64,000 bases of DNA, taken from contig CM055196.1 in the NCBI GenBank assembly GCA_029224185.1, positions 7,521,927 to 7,585,926 on the forward strand, read 5' to 3'. Positions 1 through 14,699 of this stretch are shown here, piece by piece (within the stretch, counting starts at the first letter, position 1; the number at the start of each line of letters is the position of its first letter). Both the position numbers and the translations under genes were made by a program. This stretch comes from Karalla daura (taxonomy: Eukaryota; Chordata; Actinopteri; Chaetodontiformes; Leiognathidae). Below the pieces are notes generated by a model. That model was not told the DNA's origin. It worked only from the letters and a program-made list of their open reading frames with translations, and searched no databases.

Positions 1-1617
1 AACAAATACTCCAAACTTATCATTTCCCTTTTATGAATTATAATGACTTTAAACTAGGAGCTCTATTTGTAAAGTCATTAATCATCCCTCCCTTGGTTGA
101 GCTTTTGATTTTAATTTGGCAAATTCGACTTGGAAAACACAATTTAAACACAAACATTTTCTGCGGCAGAATTTTTGATCCATTTTTAATTTTTTCTACC
201 TGTATGTTTCCTGATTAAAACAAAGCAACTAAAGCGAAATTTCCTGTTCTTTTACCCAGTATGGAATGCTGGTTGCCATTACGATCACTAAGACACTGAC
301 ATCACCTGTCCCGTAACCTGGAGATAAATGCAAAGTTATGCCGGAAGCCCACAGACTATTTAATGAAGCCACGGAATAAGAGGCACCGCTTCCCGATCAT
401 TGGTCAAGGTCCTGTTGGTTTCTTGCCACTCCTGTGCGGAAAAGCACTGTGATTCACCTCCAAGTGTGATCACACCCTAAACTATTCTCTCCTCTGTCCA
501 TCTGCGATGCCAACAAACTGGAAGAGACTGGTCTACATTCAATGTCAATGTCTCAATGCCTGGGCTCCAGTCTGGAAAGGAAAGACGCACTCCGGCTACA
601 TTCGTGTCAGAGCACTGAGTTCGCTGATGTGGCCTTGAAACATCTGATTCACACTGCTGCTGCTGGCTGAAGTCAGCCTGCATAAGCTGATTTGGCATCA
701 GTCTCAGCTGGGGTGGACTGGGAGGTAGTAAGTAAATTAAGCGTTACTACCAAATCCTCAAGGATCCCTCAGTCCTGTTAGGTGCTGCTGTAGAACAAGG
801 ACACACACACACACACACACACACTCAATTTAGATCTATGCAAAGCATCCTATAGCCAGCAGTGATGCACAGAAGTGGGGATGATCCTGGTTCAGTGGCT
901 CATGTGGCGCCGATGCATTCATTACATTCTTCTCTCTGTGATAAAAACAGCACAGCTGGACTTCTGTCAGGTTCTTGATGTTTCAGAAGAGGCTTCATCA
1001 GTTCTGATTTAGGTGATGGAGTCCCCAGGCTTTAAACCCGTGGGGACACCTGAACACCTGGTCCTGAACAAAGAAGAAAACTGGAAGCCTGTGTTTGGCT
1101 CAGAGTGAAATGGAAATAGCCATATACCGCCCTCCTCTGAGCTGAATTCAATAAATGGTGATTTAATGACTCTTTTCTTCCATAGTATTGTATGTATGCT
1201 ATATGTAGTTTTTTCATTTATTGTGGGGGGTTTATTCATGTTGGTGGTTGCCTCTGAAATCACAGAGAGCCAAACTCAAGCACTTAAAGATCTTAGACAT
1301 GAAAATATATATATTTTCCATTTGGGTTTCTACATTTCAGGCCTTTGTCTGACACTTAAACTGCTGAAAAACCATCATAATTTTCGGTTTCCTAAATTCA
1401 ATCCAGCTTTGATTGACTGCAAAGTTCTCTATTTGTAGTGAGAACAATATAAACTCATCTACAAAGGCCGCTTGTGCTGCCAGACAGAGTGAATAATGAA
1501 TGAGCAAGTAGACAAGGAATACAAAAACTGGAACTGAATGCAAAGAGCCAGTGTAGTGCAGTGATGTATCGATAGTTATACTCATTAAATTAAAAACCTT
1601 AATGGCCTCTCTCTTAA

Positions 1618-1633
1618 TTATGCATATGCATAA
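1618..1633. other. 16-bp perfect palindrome, octamer-like
   Basis: TTATGCATATGCATAA reads the same on both strands and holds two ATGCAT cores in AT-rich DNA. It resembles paired POU/octamer half-sites, but such sites arise often by chance in AT-rich sequence. Confidence 0.3.
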
Positions 1634-2689
1634 CGCATGCCTTAATATAATTTAAACAAGTGTGTTGCTACAAACATTCACTCTCATACAGTCGTGATGA
1701 TTGGGGATATTAAGCATGGACAAAAGCCATTTTATTGCATCAGGCTATAAACATGTTTATTGCAGCTTTTAACGTAGTGCTCTATTGGGACTGACTCACT
1801 GGTGGAGCCCACCTCAACCGGCTGTTTGAGGAACTGCAGTTTTTCACCCTCTTGCTGGTTTCAGTTTTCAACCCCAGAGGTTGCTACTCGGCCTGTTTAC
1901 AGACTGTACACCAGCGTCTCCCACTGAGTGTTTCATGTTAGAGACAAAGGGGCCGCGGCTGCCATTAAAGGGATGTCATCTTTTATTCATGATAGCCAAC
2001 ATGAAACCTGTGGTCTACATTGACCTCCTAACTTATTAATGTAACCAACCAAGATGTGGTCAACAAGATGGCTTTTTATCCTGGTCATTCAACTTCATTG
2101 ACTTTGGTTTTTGTTTTTTTCCAATAAAGGAGACTGGCAAATTGACTTCATTTGGTTTTTAACTCTTTCATTTTGATTGAATGTCACTTCCTGGAAATGC
2201 AGTCCGTGTCAATTGTCTTGTCAAAGTACATAGACTTGCAGATGAAAACAGACCTCTTGATGAAAATTGGAATAAAAAGGGTGGTTTTCCTGTCTTAAAG
2301 GTATTAAAAAACCTTGCCTGCTTAATTGGTCTGCAAGACTAAAGTTTAGACCTCCACAGTGTGCAGTGCAGGACTGCATGAGTTCTTGTCAAGTTCTCCA
2401 AAATGAGGGACTCAATTGCATGACCTTATAGCGGAAATGGAAATTAGTCCCAAACCACTTTTGTCTGAAAAAAAGTGTGGTATGAAGTAGTGTTGTTGAT
2501 TGTTTCTGGTCCAACTCTTGGCATTTTAGACAAAGTATCAATGACGTATTTTGTTGTAAAGATGTATGAGTGACTGCCCTTTGCCCACTGTTCACCCCTT
2601 CCTTCATATAAAACCTAGACTCTTTTTTTTATCAAATTGTTCAGTGCTTAGCGGGAGCACTGCACTTACAGTGAACATGAGTCCTCCGT

Positions 2690-3010
2690 GCACAGTACAT
2701 TCACTGAACATGATGCTACACGGACGTTAGCAAGATAACGCCAATTATAGTGAAGTCCTCTGTCCTGAATGGTTGTGCTCTCTGCGTGTGGAGGGCCGCC
2801 CATGAATTTCCAGTCTAGCCAAAACCCTGGCTGTTTAAACTGGTTCAGTGCACAGGATGGGCAGTCCAGGGAAAGCAGAGGGACAAAACAAGAATGAGCA
2901 GGACGCAGTCCAAAAAACACGAGTGGGTAAAAGCACAGATGGTCAGTCCAACAACAAAGACACCAAAATCGACAGGCAAGGCAAAGTCCAAAGCAAACAG
3001 GCCAGTTCAC
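2690..3010. repeat. Possible dispersed repeat, A-rich type
   Basis: The run of 'agtccaaaaaacacgag', 'gacaggcaaggcaaagtcc' and 'ccagaagcacaaagacag' has the style of a fish interspersed element I have seen often (AGTCC/ACAAAC-rich). The stretch at about 38,190-38,410 has a related flavour. The family is not assigned and the boundaries are rough. Confidence 0.3.
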
Positions 3011-6000
3011 TGGAAGTCAGTCCTGAGCCAGAAGCACAAAGACAGTGAGCAAGAATCGAGATACGACAACACGAAATGGTCAATGTATGGAAACAAGAAG
3101 AGATCGAGAGGAACGATCAAGAGGAGATCGAGAGGAACAGATACTGAGAGAAGGGAAGAGACCGAGGCCCAATTCCAGACTGACACTTTACGGAGTCACT
3201 GACTTAGAGGTGTGTTCACAGGTTCATGGTGAGTGTGTGAGGGCTGGTCTGTCGTCACATCGCCAAATTAGAAATTAGGAAATCACTCACAGGTCATAGC
3301 CATGTGAAGTCAAATACAGGGGATGCTATCGGGAATACAGAAAATATAAAAAGATGAAAAGTTTTCATTTTTGCAGCCACATCTACTGCACGCGACCGCC
3401 CGGGCCACATCATTACACAGCAGTTGCCCATATTGACCTGTGGCCAGTCGATCACTGAACACATTCATTATCTTAAAATTACCTCTTCTCCATCTTGCGA
3501 GGCAAGTGCTTGGATGAATATCGGCTGATCAGGAAGTCTACTCCTCTCATGCCTTGTGTGTGCTCGTAGACTGTAAATCAAAAGTCCCACAGCAGTCAGT
3601 GTCAACAGCATGTTGTCACGGCAACGCGTTGCAGTCATAGCATCCGGAGCACACACAGGCTCTCACACTTGGTCACTTACAGCTGACGTCGCTTAAGCCA
3701 GTGAGGGTTCAAGGCTTGAGTCTTTAGGGGGCAGGTTGGAATTGGGCCAATCTATACACACAGGAGAGACTTCACACGACACAAGTGTGACACACAGGAG
3801 CAAGTTATCACTCAGGCAAGAAGAAACAGGTTGGCAGGAGAGTGAGGAAAACACTGGCGAGTGAGTCTGGAGTGTGACGGAGTGAGAGAGTGACAGTCCT
3901 GTCACCCTTTCTGCTCACTCTCTAAATCTGCGTAAAGCCACCTGCTGCCTAACACGATACTGTATAAATTACATAGGGGATGTACCAGACAGTTTCATAA
4001 AGCAAGACTCGCAAGATTCACTTTTGCAAGATTTGACAATGTATTTACTTTTTGCTTGGGATTATAATCCAGCACACCCTCTCTTTAAACTGCTAACAAC
4101 ATGTCACAGTGGGCCAGAAAAACGCATTCAGCCAGTCTTTATAACTGACATCCTAATTCTTCACATGGAAGTCATGTATAACTTTTTTTTTCTCTCACAG
4201 TTTAGAGATGTCGGCAGTTGGTTCGGTTGGCCTCGATTTTTCTTTTTTCTTTTTGTTTGTTTTGGAGAGACTAAACGCAGTTTCGAGGGAGATAATCAGC
4301 GCTTCAAATGAATTTGTTGCAGTTACACAGCTGGGATCACTGGCTCTGCCAAGACCAGTAACAAACACTATCAGTTTTACCCTCTTCTGCTCGCCCTGGT
4401 TTCTGCATGTCCCATTTCCAAAGGTCTCCACGGCCGAGGTTGCTGAATAACACACCACGGTCATGTAATAAAGCAGCAATACACCACAGTTGTCCATTAA
4501 AGCCTGACAATTGATGGTGGTTATGTTGGTCAATTGCAATCTTCAACGATTAGATTTTTGAATGATTTCAAGGCGTAATAACTTCATCACACGTGCTGTC
4601 CATTTGACCACGCAGGCTTTGTTATTTGAATCTGAATTGTTTATTTGATTGTTCAGACGACAGCGGGCCTGGCTTGCTGACCGTGACGTTTTCATCCACT
4701 TTCACTGGACAGAAATTACAATCTGTTCAATCAGGACGTAATCAATAGTCCAGTTGATTGGATGGCGAGGAAGCAGAACGGTTGTTAATCAAAGTCATTT
4801 CAAAATGACATTAACTCACACCTGGATAACATGTATGCTCGGGAAAAAAAAGACTAATAGGGTTAGAATTAACACAGGGCTGGAAATCAAAGTGACATTT
4901 GTAAACGCACCTTTCTGTGACCCGTGTCAACGGCAGTTCTTTGCTCCTCTGCCAACACAAACAATACTGCCAAACCAGAATCACAGTACTAGATCTCTCT
5001 ATTTCGTCACAAACGCAACATAATATCAAAGACAAATTGCAATTTTTACGAAAGCTCCTGAAAAGTGAATGCAAGCACATGCTGATGCCAGGAGCACAGC
5101 TCATCTCCGCTCTTTCCTGCAAAACCTGATGCTATCGAATGTCTGGTTGCAAACGAAATTGAAATTAAAAGGAAAATTGATTTAGTTCAAGTGGGATGAA
5201 TGAAAGCGTTTCACACGGCACCAAAATGAATGAAGTCATGGCATGAAGTCACACGGCGACTCTCACAGCGGCCGAGTGAGCACCTTGTCTCTCCGCAGTA
5301 ACGTCTGACAGTGAAGTTCTTACCAGCGAGGACGCCGCACATCGGCACCCTCAGACGCTCCGTGTTGTCTGGGTCGATGAAACAGACAATTGTCCCCCCC
5401 CTCGCTGGCCCGCCTCTCCACCAAACAGTCAACAATAATGAAGCCGATGTCAGGAGGCCACGCTTGTTTTAGCTCGGACAGCTGGCGACAGAGCACACGC
5501 AGAGGTCACCTCTCTGGAAGACTTTGATCAGAGGGAAGAAGGCACTTTGGGGACATAACTAGGTCTTGCAGGGACTTTTTATTCTGGGGCATGAGTTGAT
5601 CTATTCCGAGTAAGCCCGCGCTCAGCGCCGAAACGTCTGCGGAAAAGTTGCGTTCTAGCTTGATAGCTCGACTTCAAACCAGTGAAAACACCAAAGAGGA
5701 AATTTATTCAGCAAACAGACGCTGTGAAAGTGTTTCTGTATTAAAAATATACATTTATTAACGCTCAGTTCCATTTCAGGAAAGTCTTTCCATATGTGAG
5801 TAGGGTTGTGTGCACATATTTACATAAGAAATCAAAAGAGACACAAGGAAGTGATTATACTAGATGTTTAATAAAAATTTCCCCCAATAAAAACTGGATT
5901 TTTTTAAGACAGAAGCAAACCTAAAACAGAGCATATTTGTAGTTGGTTTCATTGCTCTTGCTGTAATGCAGATAACATCTCCCGCTGTTTAATCTTTCAC

Positions 6001-6759
6001 ACACAAATTTAAGACAATCATTTGCTGGAAGTCATGCTTACAGACATTACCCGTCAGAAAATAATTTTAACAAGTGGCTGCTAAGAGGGTAAAACCTCCA
6101 GTGCAAAATGTTGTTCCTGCACCATGAGAACCTACAATCCACCCACCCACCCACCCACCCACACACAGACACACACACACACAAGCACAAAGAGACACAG
6201 AAACCACAGAAAAAAAAACACAAGCCCACAACATTTTTAATAGAAGTCCATTTCCTTTTTAAGGAGCAGTAAAAGACAAGTTTCCTGCCTGCCTGGGCCT
6301 TCTATCTGTCCTGGGGGCCCGCTGTGGCTCTGCTCTGATGCACTGTGGCCTGCTAAAAAGCTAAATAAATCAGGGCGTGGCAGAAACCGCATGCATCTAA
6401 ACCCACCGGCAGGCAGCAGCACAGCAGCTCCGGAGCATTACGGACGTTAATGCAGCGCTGGTTTAATGTACGGAGTATCTGGGTGTAAAATACATTTAAG
6501 TCAAATGCAAAGAGCATTGAATTTGTTTTCTTCCGTGGTGGTTATCTTACAAAAGATGAGGTAAGCTGCAGCGAGCGTGCAAATAGCAAAATGTGAAAAT
6601 GCCAGGGTTGATGCATCAGGACTTCAGATAAAGTAAGGTATGATAAGATAATCCCTAACCTCGCAATGCGGGAGTGTTCCAGCAGCAATGCCACAATGCA
6701 ATAGCAAGAACCATCAGTTCAGACATGAAATGATGAGTGAAGCAGAAATACTCAACAGT

Positions 6760-6789
6760 TGCAGGCCACTGATCTCTCAGTGGCCTGCA
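6760..6789. other. Perfect 13-bp inverted repeat with 4-nt loop
   Basis: The arms TGCAGGCCACTGA (6,760-6,772) and TCAGTGGCCTGCA (6,777-6,789) are exact reverse complements around TCTC. This is a strong, GC-rich potential hairpin in otherwise AT-rich non-coding DNA. It is too short for a microRNA precursor as it stands, and pairing does not continue outward. Confidence 0.6.
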
Positions 6790-9700
6790 TGAGTACGCAC
6801 ATGTTCGCCATCTGGGCTTGAGATTAAAGCTGCGGCAACCCCAGGCCCCTCCTCAGAATTGCCATTGTTTGATGGGAAAGTCCTAGACAAACTCTTACCT
6901 AAACATTGGATGGATGGACTCTCTTCACCTTGCTGTATATGTGATCATCCAGCTCATCCAGCTCATCCAGCAGTGTATTTCAGGTTCATTTAGACTTTCT
7001 TCACTGTGTTTTTTTTCTTAGCTTCTAAAATTGTCTGCTGCAAACCACATCAAGTCCCTCCAGATTTATTTTGTTTTGTTTTCCTTACTTAGACTCAAGC
7101 AGGTCCCAACCAGTTGTGGGCAGTTAATTAGATCCTCCAAACCCCTGGACATCCATGAACCTCTTAAATGGTGATTTAATGGTTTGGAAAAGCTTTGTGC
7201 TTTTTTAGCACGGATCCTTTCTCTAAAAGACGCTGCAGAAAGGTCGAACCTGTCAGAAACATGGGAAATCTAAATTCTTTGACCCCTCAATTAATATTTA
7301 CCTGGAATACCTTTTGAGTTTTGCTGCCTTAATGTAATGGGGTTCAAAAACAGACCACCAGGAACATCATTAAAACAGAGCAAATTAAGAAGTGAATAAG
7401 CATGTGCAGGATATTGTTGTCTTGCTTGGACAAGGTCAAACACAACCTATTCACAACAACTGTAGTCCGAGATGCCTCATCTGCCAGGTTTTCAAAAGTG
7501 TCAGAAACTCAGAAGTGCAAAAACATAATCACTGAAAACAAATTTGCTTTACTATTCCTCTAAATGAGTCAGAACCATTAACAATACACAAAGATTATCT
7601 GGTTTATGATTATAGAAATACTATAGTCATAAACGATGCACTTATGTTGCATCAAAGTGTGTTGTTTTTTTCTTAAAAACAAATACAATCATAGTCTTCC
7701 CAGCATTATGTGCATCTCTTCCCAGAACAGAAAATGTCTCGTTTTCAAAGAAATCAGCACAGGGCTGCAATGCCAGGTTGGTGGTCCAGCAAGTCTAATG
7801 AGATGCAAAATCATCTTGACACAGCTCTTTGAATATTTAGCATTTCTGCAGCCTGGGAGTTGCTGGGGGTTGCTTCGTTTGTTTCTGACGGAGCTCTACA
7901 AGCAAAAGCTCGGCTCTTTTGTGCTAAGCTAGGCAAATCGCATCCTGGATCTCTCGTTTTACGGGACGCAGAGAGATGAAGCTGATATACTGAAGGCTCT
8001 CCCCCTGGGCGAGATGGGAACGTCTACTTTCCAACATATGAGAAGATAAAGGAACTAGATATTGTGCAGTGTGTGTTACCTTTAGCCCGAGCCCAGAACA
8101 GCTGAGCGGCATGAGGTCCGTCACTGGAGTGTCACAGTGCTCCTCTAAACAGATCCAGAGAGTTGGGAGGCAGATAAAGCACAAGACTCTCTGTTATCTT
8201 GTTAGCTTTCTTCATACTTTTAGCCCAAACAAACATATTTATATCTGGCCGATTGGATTACTTCACTCTCTCTCTCGCTCTCTGAGACCCCGAAGAGCCA
8301 GAAGGACAGACGAGTCCATTTAGGAGGTAATGGCCTTATGCTTGTTATGATTTGTCCTATCAAAAAGAACGCAGACGTGCACATCAGCACAAATGCACAT
8401 AGACACACATATGAGAGCACCATTACTGACTGTGTTGTGCCCCTGGCGGTAAAAGCCATCGGCCTTTTGCCACTAACAGGGTTTTAATGGACCAGACCAC
8501 CAACCGGAGATCTCGACTGACAAAATCATGCACACACACACACATATATACACAAATACACCTTTCCCTCTTCTTTCACTTCTTTATCTCCCCCTACATC
8601 CCTCTCCCTTGCCTCTTTTTCCTCCACCTCCAAATAACAGTCGTCATCATCACCCCAATCTCTTAATGCCTCTCTCCTCCTCTCCTCAAAGGCCGTATCC
8701 CTCTTGTCATGTTTTTAATCTGCGCCTGCACCTTGTTTTTTTTTCCTCCCATCCTTATCGCCTGCAGCCTCCACCAGCTCCGCTCATCCCTTCCTTCATC
8801 TTCTTCCTCTCTTTCACCCTCAGGTTGTTCTCCAGTCAGAACCTCAAACCATGCATTTCCATTCCACCTCAAATTTGGGTTTGCCAGGTGGAGACTTCAC
8901 TGTGACTTTATTGCTAGCATATGGTGGGAAATACGATCTCAAATCACGTCTATGTCTTAATTCCTATTATTGACCAAGACATTGCAGGAAATGTGATTTT
9001 CAGGCTTAATCTTTCCGGACTTTGACCTTGACATTCAGCCAATTTGCCTCGAAGGTGATTCGCTTTACTTAAATAACATTCCCGGTAAGTTTTTTGAGAA
9101 TCCAATTATCCCCCCTTTTCATTACTTCATTCATACACAGGCAGACAGGGATCAAAAAAATGCCTCATTTCTCAGCCATGCTGGCCAGGGTGAGCCGACA
9201 ATCGCTGCAGTTCATCCAACCAGGTGAGGAGGAACTGCGGAAGAAGCACAAAGCACAGAGAAAGAGGACGTACTATTAGAAAATAATTCACTTTGTGGCA
9301 CATTGCACATTGTTTGTGGTTTGGTTTTACCTTTCATACATAATCTTATGAATTTTCTCAATTCGATGCCATGCAATAGAACAGCAAATGCAGATTGTTG
9401 ACAGGGTTTGAGAGACAATATTAATGTGGTGGTGAAGTTTCAGAGTCTGTCCTGCAGGACTGAAACAGATTTTCTAATGCAGGAAATAAAGGTGATGGAA
9501 TAAGAATCGCAATTGTTCTCTGTTGCTCCGGAACAATTCCCAAAGGACTGTGAAAATTTTCATAACCACACGTAAAAGCCTTCAAACCACTGGGTACTGT
9601 TTTCTTCTCTTTCTTTCTTTCTTTTTTTTTACAACTGATTTAAATTTCTAAGTATTTTAAGCAAATGGTGACTGTGTTTTAGCAGTTCTGTGAGTGAGTG

Positions 9701-12700
9701 CCACTGTCTACCACTGGGGAAACATTTTGCCGATGAGTGTCCTCCAGAAATGATGTTTTGCTTTGCAAATATTGATATGATAAGATATGATATGTATGGT
9801 ATGCAACTGCTTCTATTTCTCTTTATTTCCATTCTCTGAGATATGTATTTGTATATGATTTTCTATTTCTATTGGATATATGTTATATTGGATGATGATT
9901 TCTATTGTCACCACATCTACAATAGACATTTTTTCATGCAAATTTGCCTTTGAGTGCTACTCGTGGGCATTTTTCCCAAGCATACATCCTATAAATGTGT
10001 TTGGGATTGTAAACAGGGTCATTTAATAACACAATCGATGCGTTTCCTGGACAATGGAAAATGATAGGCAGGAAGAATAAGTTTGGGATCTGTCGTGGTG
10101 TGGTGAGGACAGCAGAGCAGTACAGAGGACAGCGCTGTCCCAGATTTAACACGCAACCATCTCACTAACTGTGACCTTACAATGACAGAGACTGGTGCAA
10201 GAGTGCAGGCTGATGTAAACCAGCCTATGGCGTCTTTAATTATGCAAACATTCTGCAGGAAAGCCAGGTATGTCCTGAGCCGCTACTGGAATAATTCATG
10301 GTATAGCTATATGGTAGCCTTCACGTAAAAGGGTATGTAGTGTGTCATCATAAAAGACAGTGGATTTGATACATGTTCTATACGGGGCAGTGCATTGCAG
10401 CAGAGCACATATAAGACAAGTCCACTACTATGACATTTTAAACACTCTCATCATAATGAGGTTCCCGATGGAGACTGAGAGTGCAGCCTCAGAGGAATCC
10501 CTAAAAGTTTAAGGAAGACAAGCAGCACACATTTCTCTCCAGTAAGTTAAATAAAACACTGAATCATTTGCATTTGATAATTCCAGAGGAAGCACTCCTA
10601 AAATTATTCTCTCAATCTCTTGTCCGTGTCTTAATTTTTTTGTTTTATTTTTGCTTTAATTTGAGTGTTACAGAGTTGTGGGCCTCTGAACTTTTAATCA
10701 ATGCTGCCATCTGATATGTGGTGCCGCTCTGTCCATTCAGTTACAATAGAAGATCATATTTTACCGATTGTTTGTGCACTTACTGTACTAAACCTTGTAT
10801 TGTGGTTTCATTTCCTTTGCAGTCTCCATATGAAGAAAGTAATTCTCTGTATATTATCCTGCATCAACTCAACATTACACTATGCGTTAATGGAGACCCG
10901 TGGTGATTGGGAGGACCTTACAAATGCAGGAACATTTGTAGGGAGAAGTGTGTTATCTTCTCCCTCGTCCATAGATTGCAGTTTGAATGCTCCCATGGGG
11001 CTCATCCCAGTATTGACACAAACTGCCTTATGGCTCTAAGTGTGTCTCTGAAATGACTTTTAAAAGAGGTGGACCAATAATCCAGGCCACACAGGCATTA
11101 AGCAGAACTCTTGTTAGAGCAGCGTCTCACCCTCTCAGGCACGTCAACCCCAAGAATGCACGTATCAGCCAATTACAGTCGGCTGATGATTTTGGACAGA
11201 GATCTGTGCGTTCCGCATCGACTGGGACCGGGACTTCCTGGCTTCCTTATGTTCTTCCTCAGTTTCTTTTTATCTTCATGTCTTCTGTTCCATCTGTCCT
11301 AACTCCTCCTCACTATTCCTCTGCCAAAGCCCACTTCCCATTCCTTGCCTCTCTGTGAAATGGTGTGAGGGAGGGCCTCGGGGACCATAGCACACGGAAG
11401 ACAGAAACTCCGGCTCTCACCCTCAATATGGCTGTTTGTTTATGTAGCATGAAAGCAGTGGGAAGCAGCTCGATGCAGCCGCTGCACTGATGAAAGACGA
11501 GTTGGGGAGAACAGCGGAAATACCTAAAGTCAACCCACGTTACGAAAACTCTGCTTGTTATCTCGTGCTCCTCGACACAATTAGCAGTAGTGGGAAGCAG
11601 TGAACTCTCACCTGGTGGCTCAGGTGGTCGGAGGAGAACATTTTCTGTGCAGGGAAGGACAAGGCTTTTTGGGCTGTCTCCTGAGGTGCTGGAGTACTTT
11701 AAGGGTATTCTCTGGTTTGCTCTGTCCCACACGGCTGTTCGGTCTGATCCATTATGTCTGTGCCTGGCAGCAATGTGCAAATGGATGCTGAAATATCAAT
11801 ACTGTCAGTTTCAAACATATCTGCTGCAGGAACAATCCTCATATGGAAATATGTTTATGTTCCATACTTTTCATAACACAATAAGCTTTTGTCCAAAGTA
11901 TCTGCATCGCACTGGCATTGCTGATACGAGCCTGGGTCTTAAACGATATCAGCTTGGAAAGGGCACTGGCACTATCATGCATAACTACAGCCTGGAGAAA
12001 ACAGAAAACTCAATTTATATCTGTTTTCACTGTTTGTTTTTCCGTGTTTTCCCTAAATGTAAAATACAGCGTATGCCACAGGTGTTTCCTTGTCTGAATA
12101 CACAGCAGCTTTGCCAGACTTTGCATTCAGCTGGTGTATGCAGGTTATCTTGCTGAACACCGGTGTAGAGTTTATCAAACATCACGCTGGCTTTCTCTTG
12201 CACAATGGAGGACTGCAGTGTGTGTGTGTGTGAGTGTGTGTGTGCGTGTGTGAATGTGTGTGCACATGAGTGGTAGGCCACAGGAGCGGTCACTCTGAGA
12301 GCAGTGGATGAAGATGTCCTGAACTTCCTGATAGACTGTCTGTGGCCTTTTCTTTCTTTTTGTCTTTCTTTCTGTTCGACAGATCTCCAAATGTGTGGTC
12401 AGAGAGGTTGATGGAGGAGGTTCAGGGGCTGTGCGGAATAAAGGTGCTGTCTAACAAATGTGAACTGGATGGAGGAGTCAATACACTGAGTGTGGGCAGC
12501 CATGAGGAACCAGTGTGTGGGGTTTAATAGAAATTCCCCGTAAGGAACGACCTGGTGATTTACAGATGCTATACACTGTGCCACCACTGTCGATTATTAA
12601 TCACTTTGATGAACCCCTTTCTTTAAAGAGGATGTCCACTTTGCAATCTAACAGAGACAAGCATGGTTTTGTCAACGTTTTCATAACTACAAGACAGCTG

Positions 12701-13629
12701 TAATAAGACACGAAAGACTCTTTGTAGACTGTTATGGAGAGGTCGTGTCCTGGAGGAGAGCTATCACCTTTTAACACTTGCTTTGACAGGCAAGGTAAAG
12801 TGGAGCACTGACTCCTGGGGTTGTCACCCCTACATTTATTATTATCTTTATCATCACTTGGATGGTTATTAATGACTATTAGGATTGATTATTTAGGTTA
12901 CATTACTATCACTTGATAAATGCTTGGAAACAGTCACCATGCAAAGAGCAAACTGTGGGGTGCTGAGACTCAAAATTATTAAAACGTTTGGTTTTGTTTA
13001 AAGGTGCCTCTAAGTGATGCTATTCATGGGTTTCAGTCTCGTGACTGTTTTGTTGTGGCCGCCATCTTTAGGGCTGGCATCATGCTGTACCGGGACAGTA
13101 CACTGTTCTTATACATTGGGTACAATAATTCAGCATGTTTTCTCTGCCTACGAGAAGACCTGTCTCAGAATAATTCGCCAGTCCAAGAGAATGACAGAAA
13201 ACCTTTACAGTGCATCAACTGGTCGGAAAAGTCTGCCAGTTTTGCAGGTTGATTCTGTGTATTCCTTGTGGAGGAATACTGGGTGATTCGGTTAGTTCCA
13301 GATAAAAAGACTTCTTTTCCGACCATCTGCCTTTGTTGCCCTGGAAACGGGTATTTGGATTTTCAACAACCTGTATTAAAAAAAAGTGTTTTTTACAAAG
13401 GTTGTTTTTTTACCTTACTTTTTACTTCTTACGCCTAATATTTCTGACAAAGTGTGGCCCCCTTAGCTGCTTGACAAATCGGTGTGTTAGATTTGGCTTT
13501 CCAATTTGCTCTCTGTCATTTTGTCCTGTTAAAGCCCTTATAATTTGTAGCTCGAATGAGGGAGATGGAGGGTGACAAGCACATAAGAAGGACCCAGAAG
13601 ACTGAGTCTGACTCCTGGGTCAGACCGAG

Positions 13630-13815
13630 GACTTTTTGTTTGCATGCTCATTTGTCTCCACAGCTTTTTTTCTGGGTACTCCAGTTTCTTTCCACAGTCC
13701 AAAAATGTGTATGTTTAGGTCAGTTTGAGACTTTAAATATGAAGTGTGTGTGTGTGCCACTGCAATGGACTGGCGACCTATCCAGGTTGTATTTCCTGGA
13801 TTTCCTGGATGGATG
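13630..13815 (-). repeat. Dispersed teleost element, minus-strand copy
   Basis: The stretch carries, in order and reverse-complemented, recognisable parts of a very common fish repeat: 'cacagtccaaaaatgtg', 'gactttaaat', 'ggactggcgacctatcc' and a GGATGGATGG tail. It is diverged and truncated. Related copies lie at 14,700, 20,790, 26,750, 35,720, 41,100 and 57,390. Confidence 0.6.
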
Positions 13816-14699
13816 GACGGGATTAATGGGGCAGACAGAGTGTTCAAGGACAGGGTCATTGTGCTGTTGGAGCTGGTTAGAGGTTTGCTCTGTTTAGCTA
13901 TAGCATGCAGATACAATGGATGAATTAAACAGACAACATAGATAGTGTAAGAATGAAATGACCACAACACATTTTTTAAAGATATTTCATTCATTTAGGG
14001 TGAAACAATGAGTGAATTTCTCCTCCCACAGACCTCCTCAAAGTCAATGCAAAAGTTGAAAGCTGAAAATGCACAAGATTCAAGGTGCAAACACAGCAAA
14101 TAACACTCTGGCCTGTAGCAGTTTATGGATTAAAACCTGGAGTAGATGGGGAAAAAAAGATACATACTTCAACTCTATCACGCATGAAAAAGCAAGTGAA
14201 AAGCCAGTATAGGGCAAAAATGGAACGTCGCAAGATAAAAACATGGGAAATCAACAATTGCATGCATGCATGAGCTGATGCCTGATGCTGCTTCTCAACA
14301 GGAACGAAAAGTGTTCATCTCACTCAGGCAGGAGCAGTCGTTCATCTCTGCATGCATGACTGAGGCAGCTGTGCTATCAAAAGTGTAAGCGGCGATGGTT
14401 GGAAGGATCCGGTGATTCACAGTGTGGAACACAGCAGACCTGTCCTGGGGTGGAGGAGAGGCAGTTTTCTGGGGCTGAGTGGATTGTTTCTGTCTCTGCA
14501 GGGAGCGTTGTCTCAGCTGAGGGACTCTGCCTCGAATCCAGAATGATGGGGGTCAGGAAACAGTTGATTACACTAGTTTATCCCAGTGTCCTGGAAAGAA
14601 AGGGAAACAGAGAGGCCCTATTTACCTCACCAGGACAAAAGCCAAGTAAAATATAGTTAGGACCGAAGGGAAGAAATTGCAAGGTGAGGCTTTATTTGT

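Larger units (their letters stand above)
1..13615. other. Non-coding block, no gene found
   Basis: No open frame here combines plausible splice sites with protein-like sequence. Frames are short, or overlap equally long frames on the other strand (for example 11,313-12,156), as expected by chance. I see simple repeats ((CA)n near 800 and 8,530; CCAC/CA near 6,135-6,185; TG-rich 12,215-12,265), a perfect hairpin at 6,760-6,789, a palindrome at 1,618-1,633 and a possible dispersed repeat at about 2,690-3,010. The block could be intergenic or lie within an intron of a gene outside the window; the sequence does not decide. Confidence 0.6.

Noticed and set aside
9158..9220. Possible exon encoding MPHFSAMLARVSRQSLQF
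   Set aside because: The flanking AG and GTGAG are weakly placed, there is no neighbouring exon, and I recognise no family.
11590..12156. 188-residue open frame on the plus strand, the longest in the left half
   Set aside because: It overlaps a 155-residue frame on the other strand, shows no domain, no consistent amino-acid bias and no splice context. Chance is the simpler explanation.
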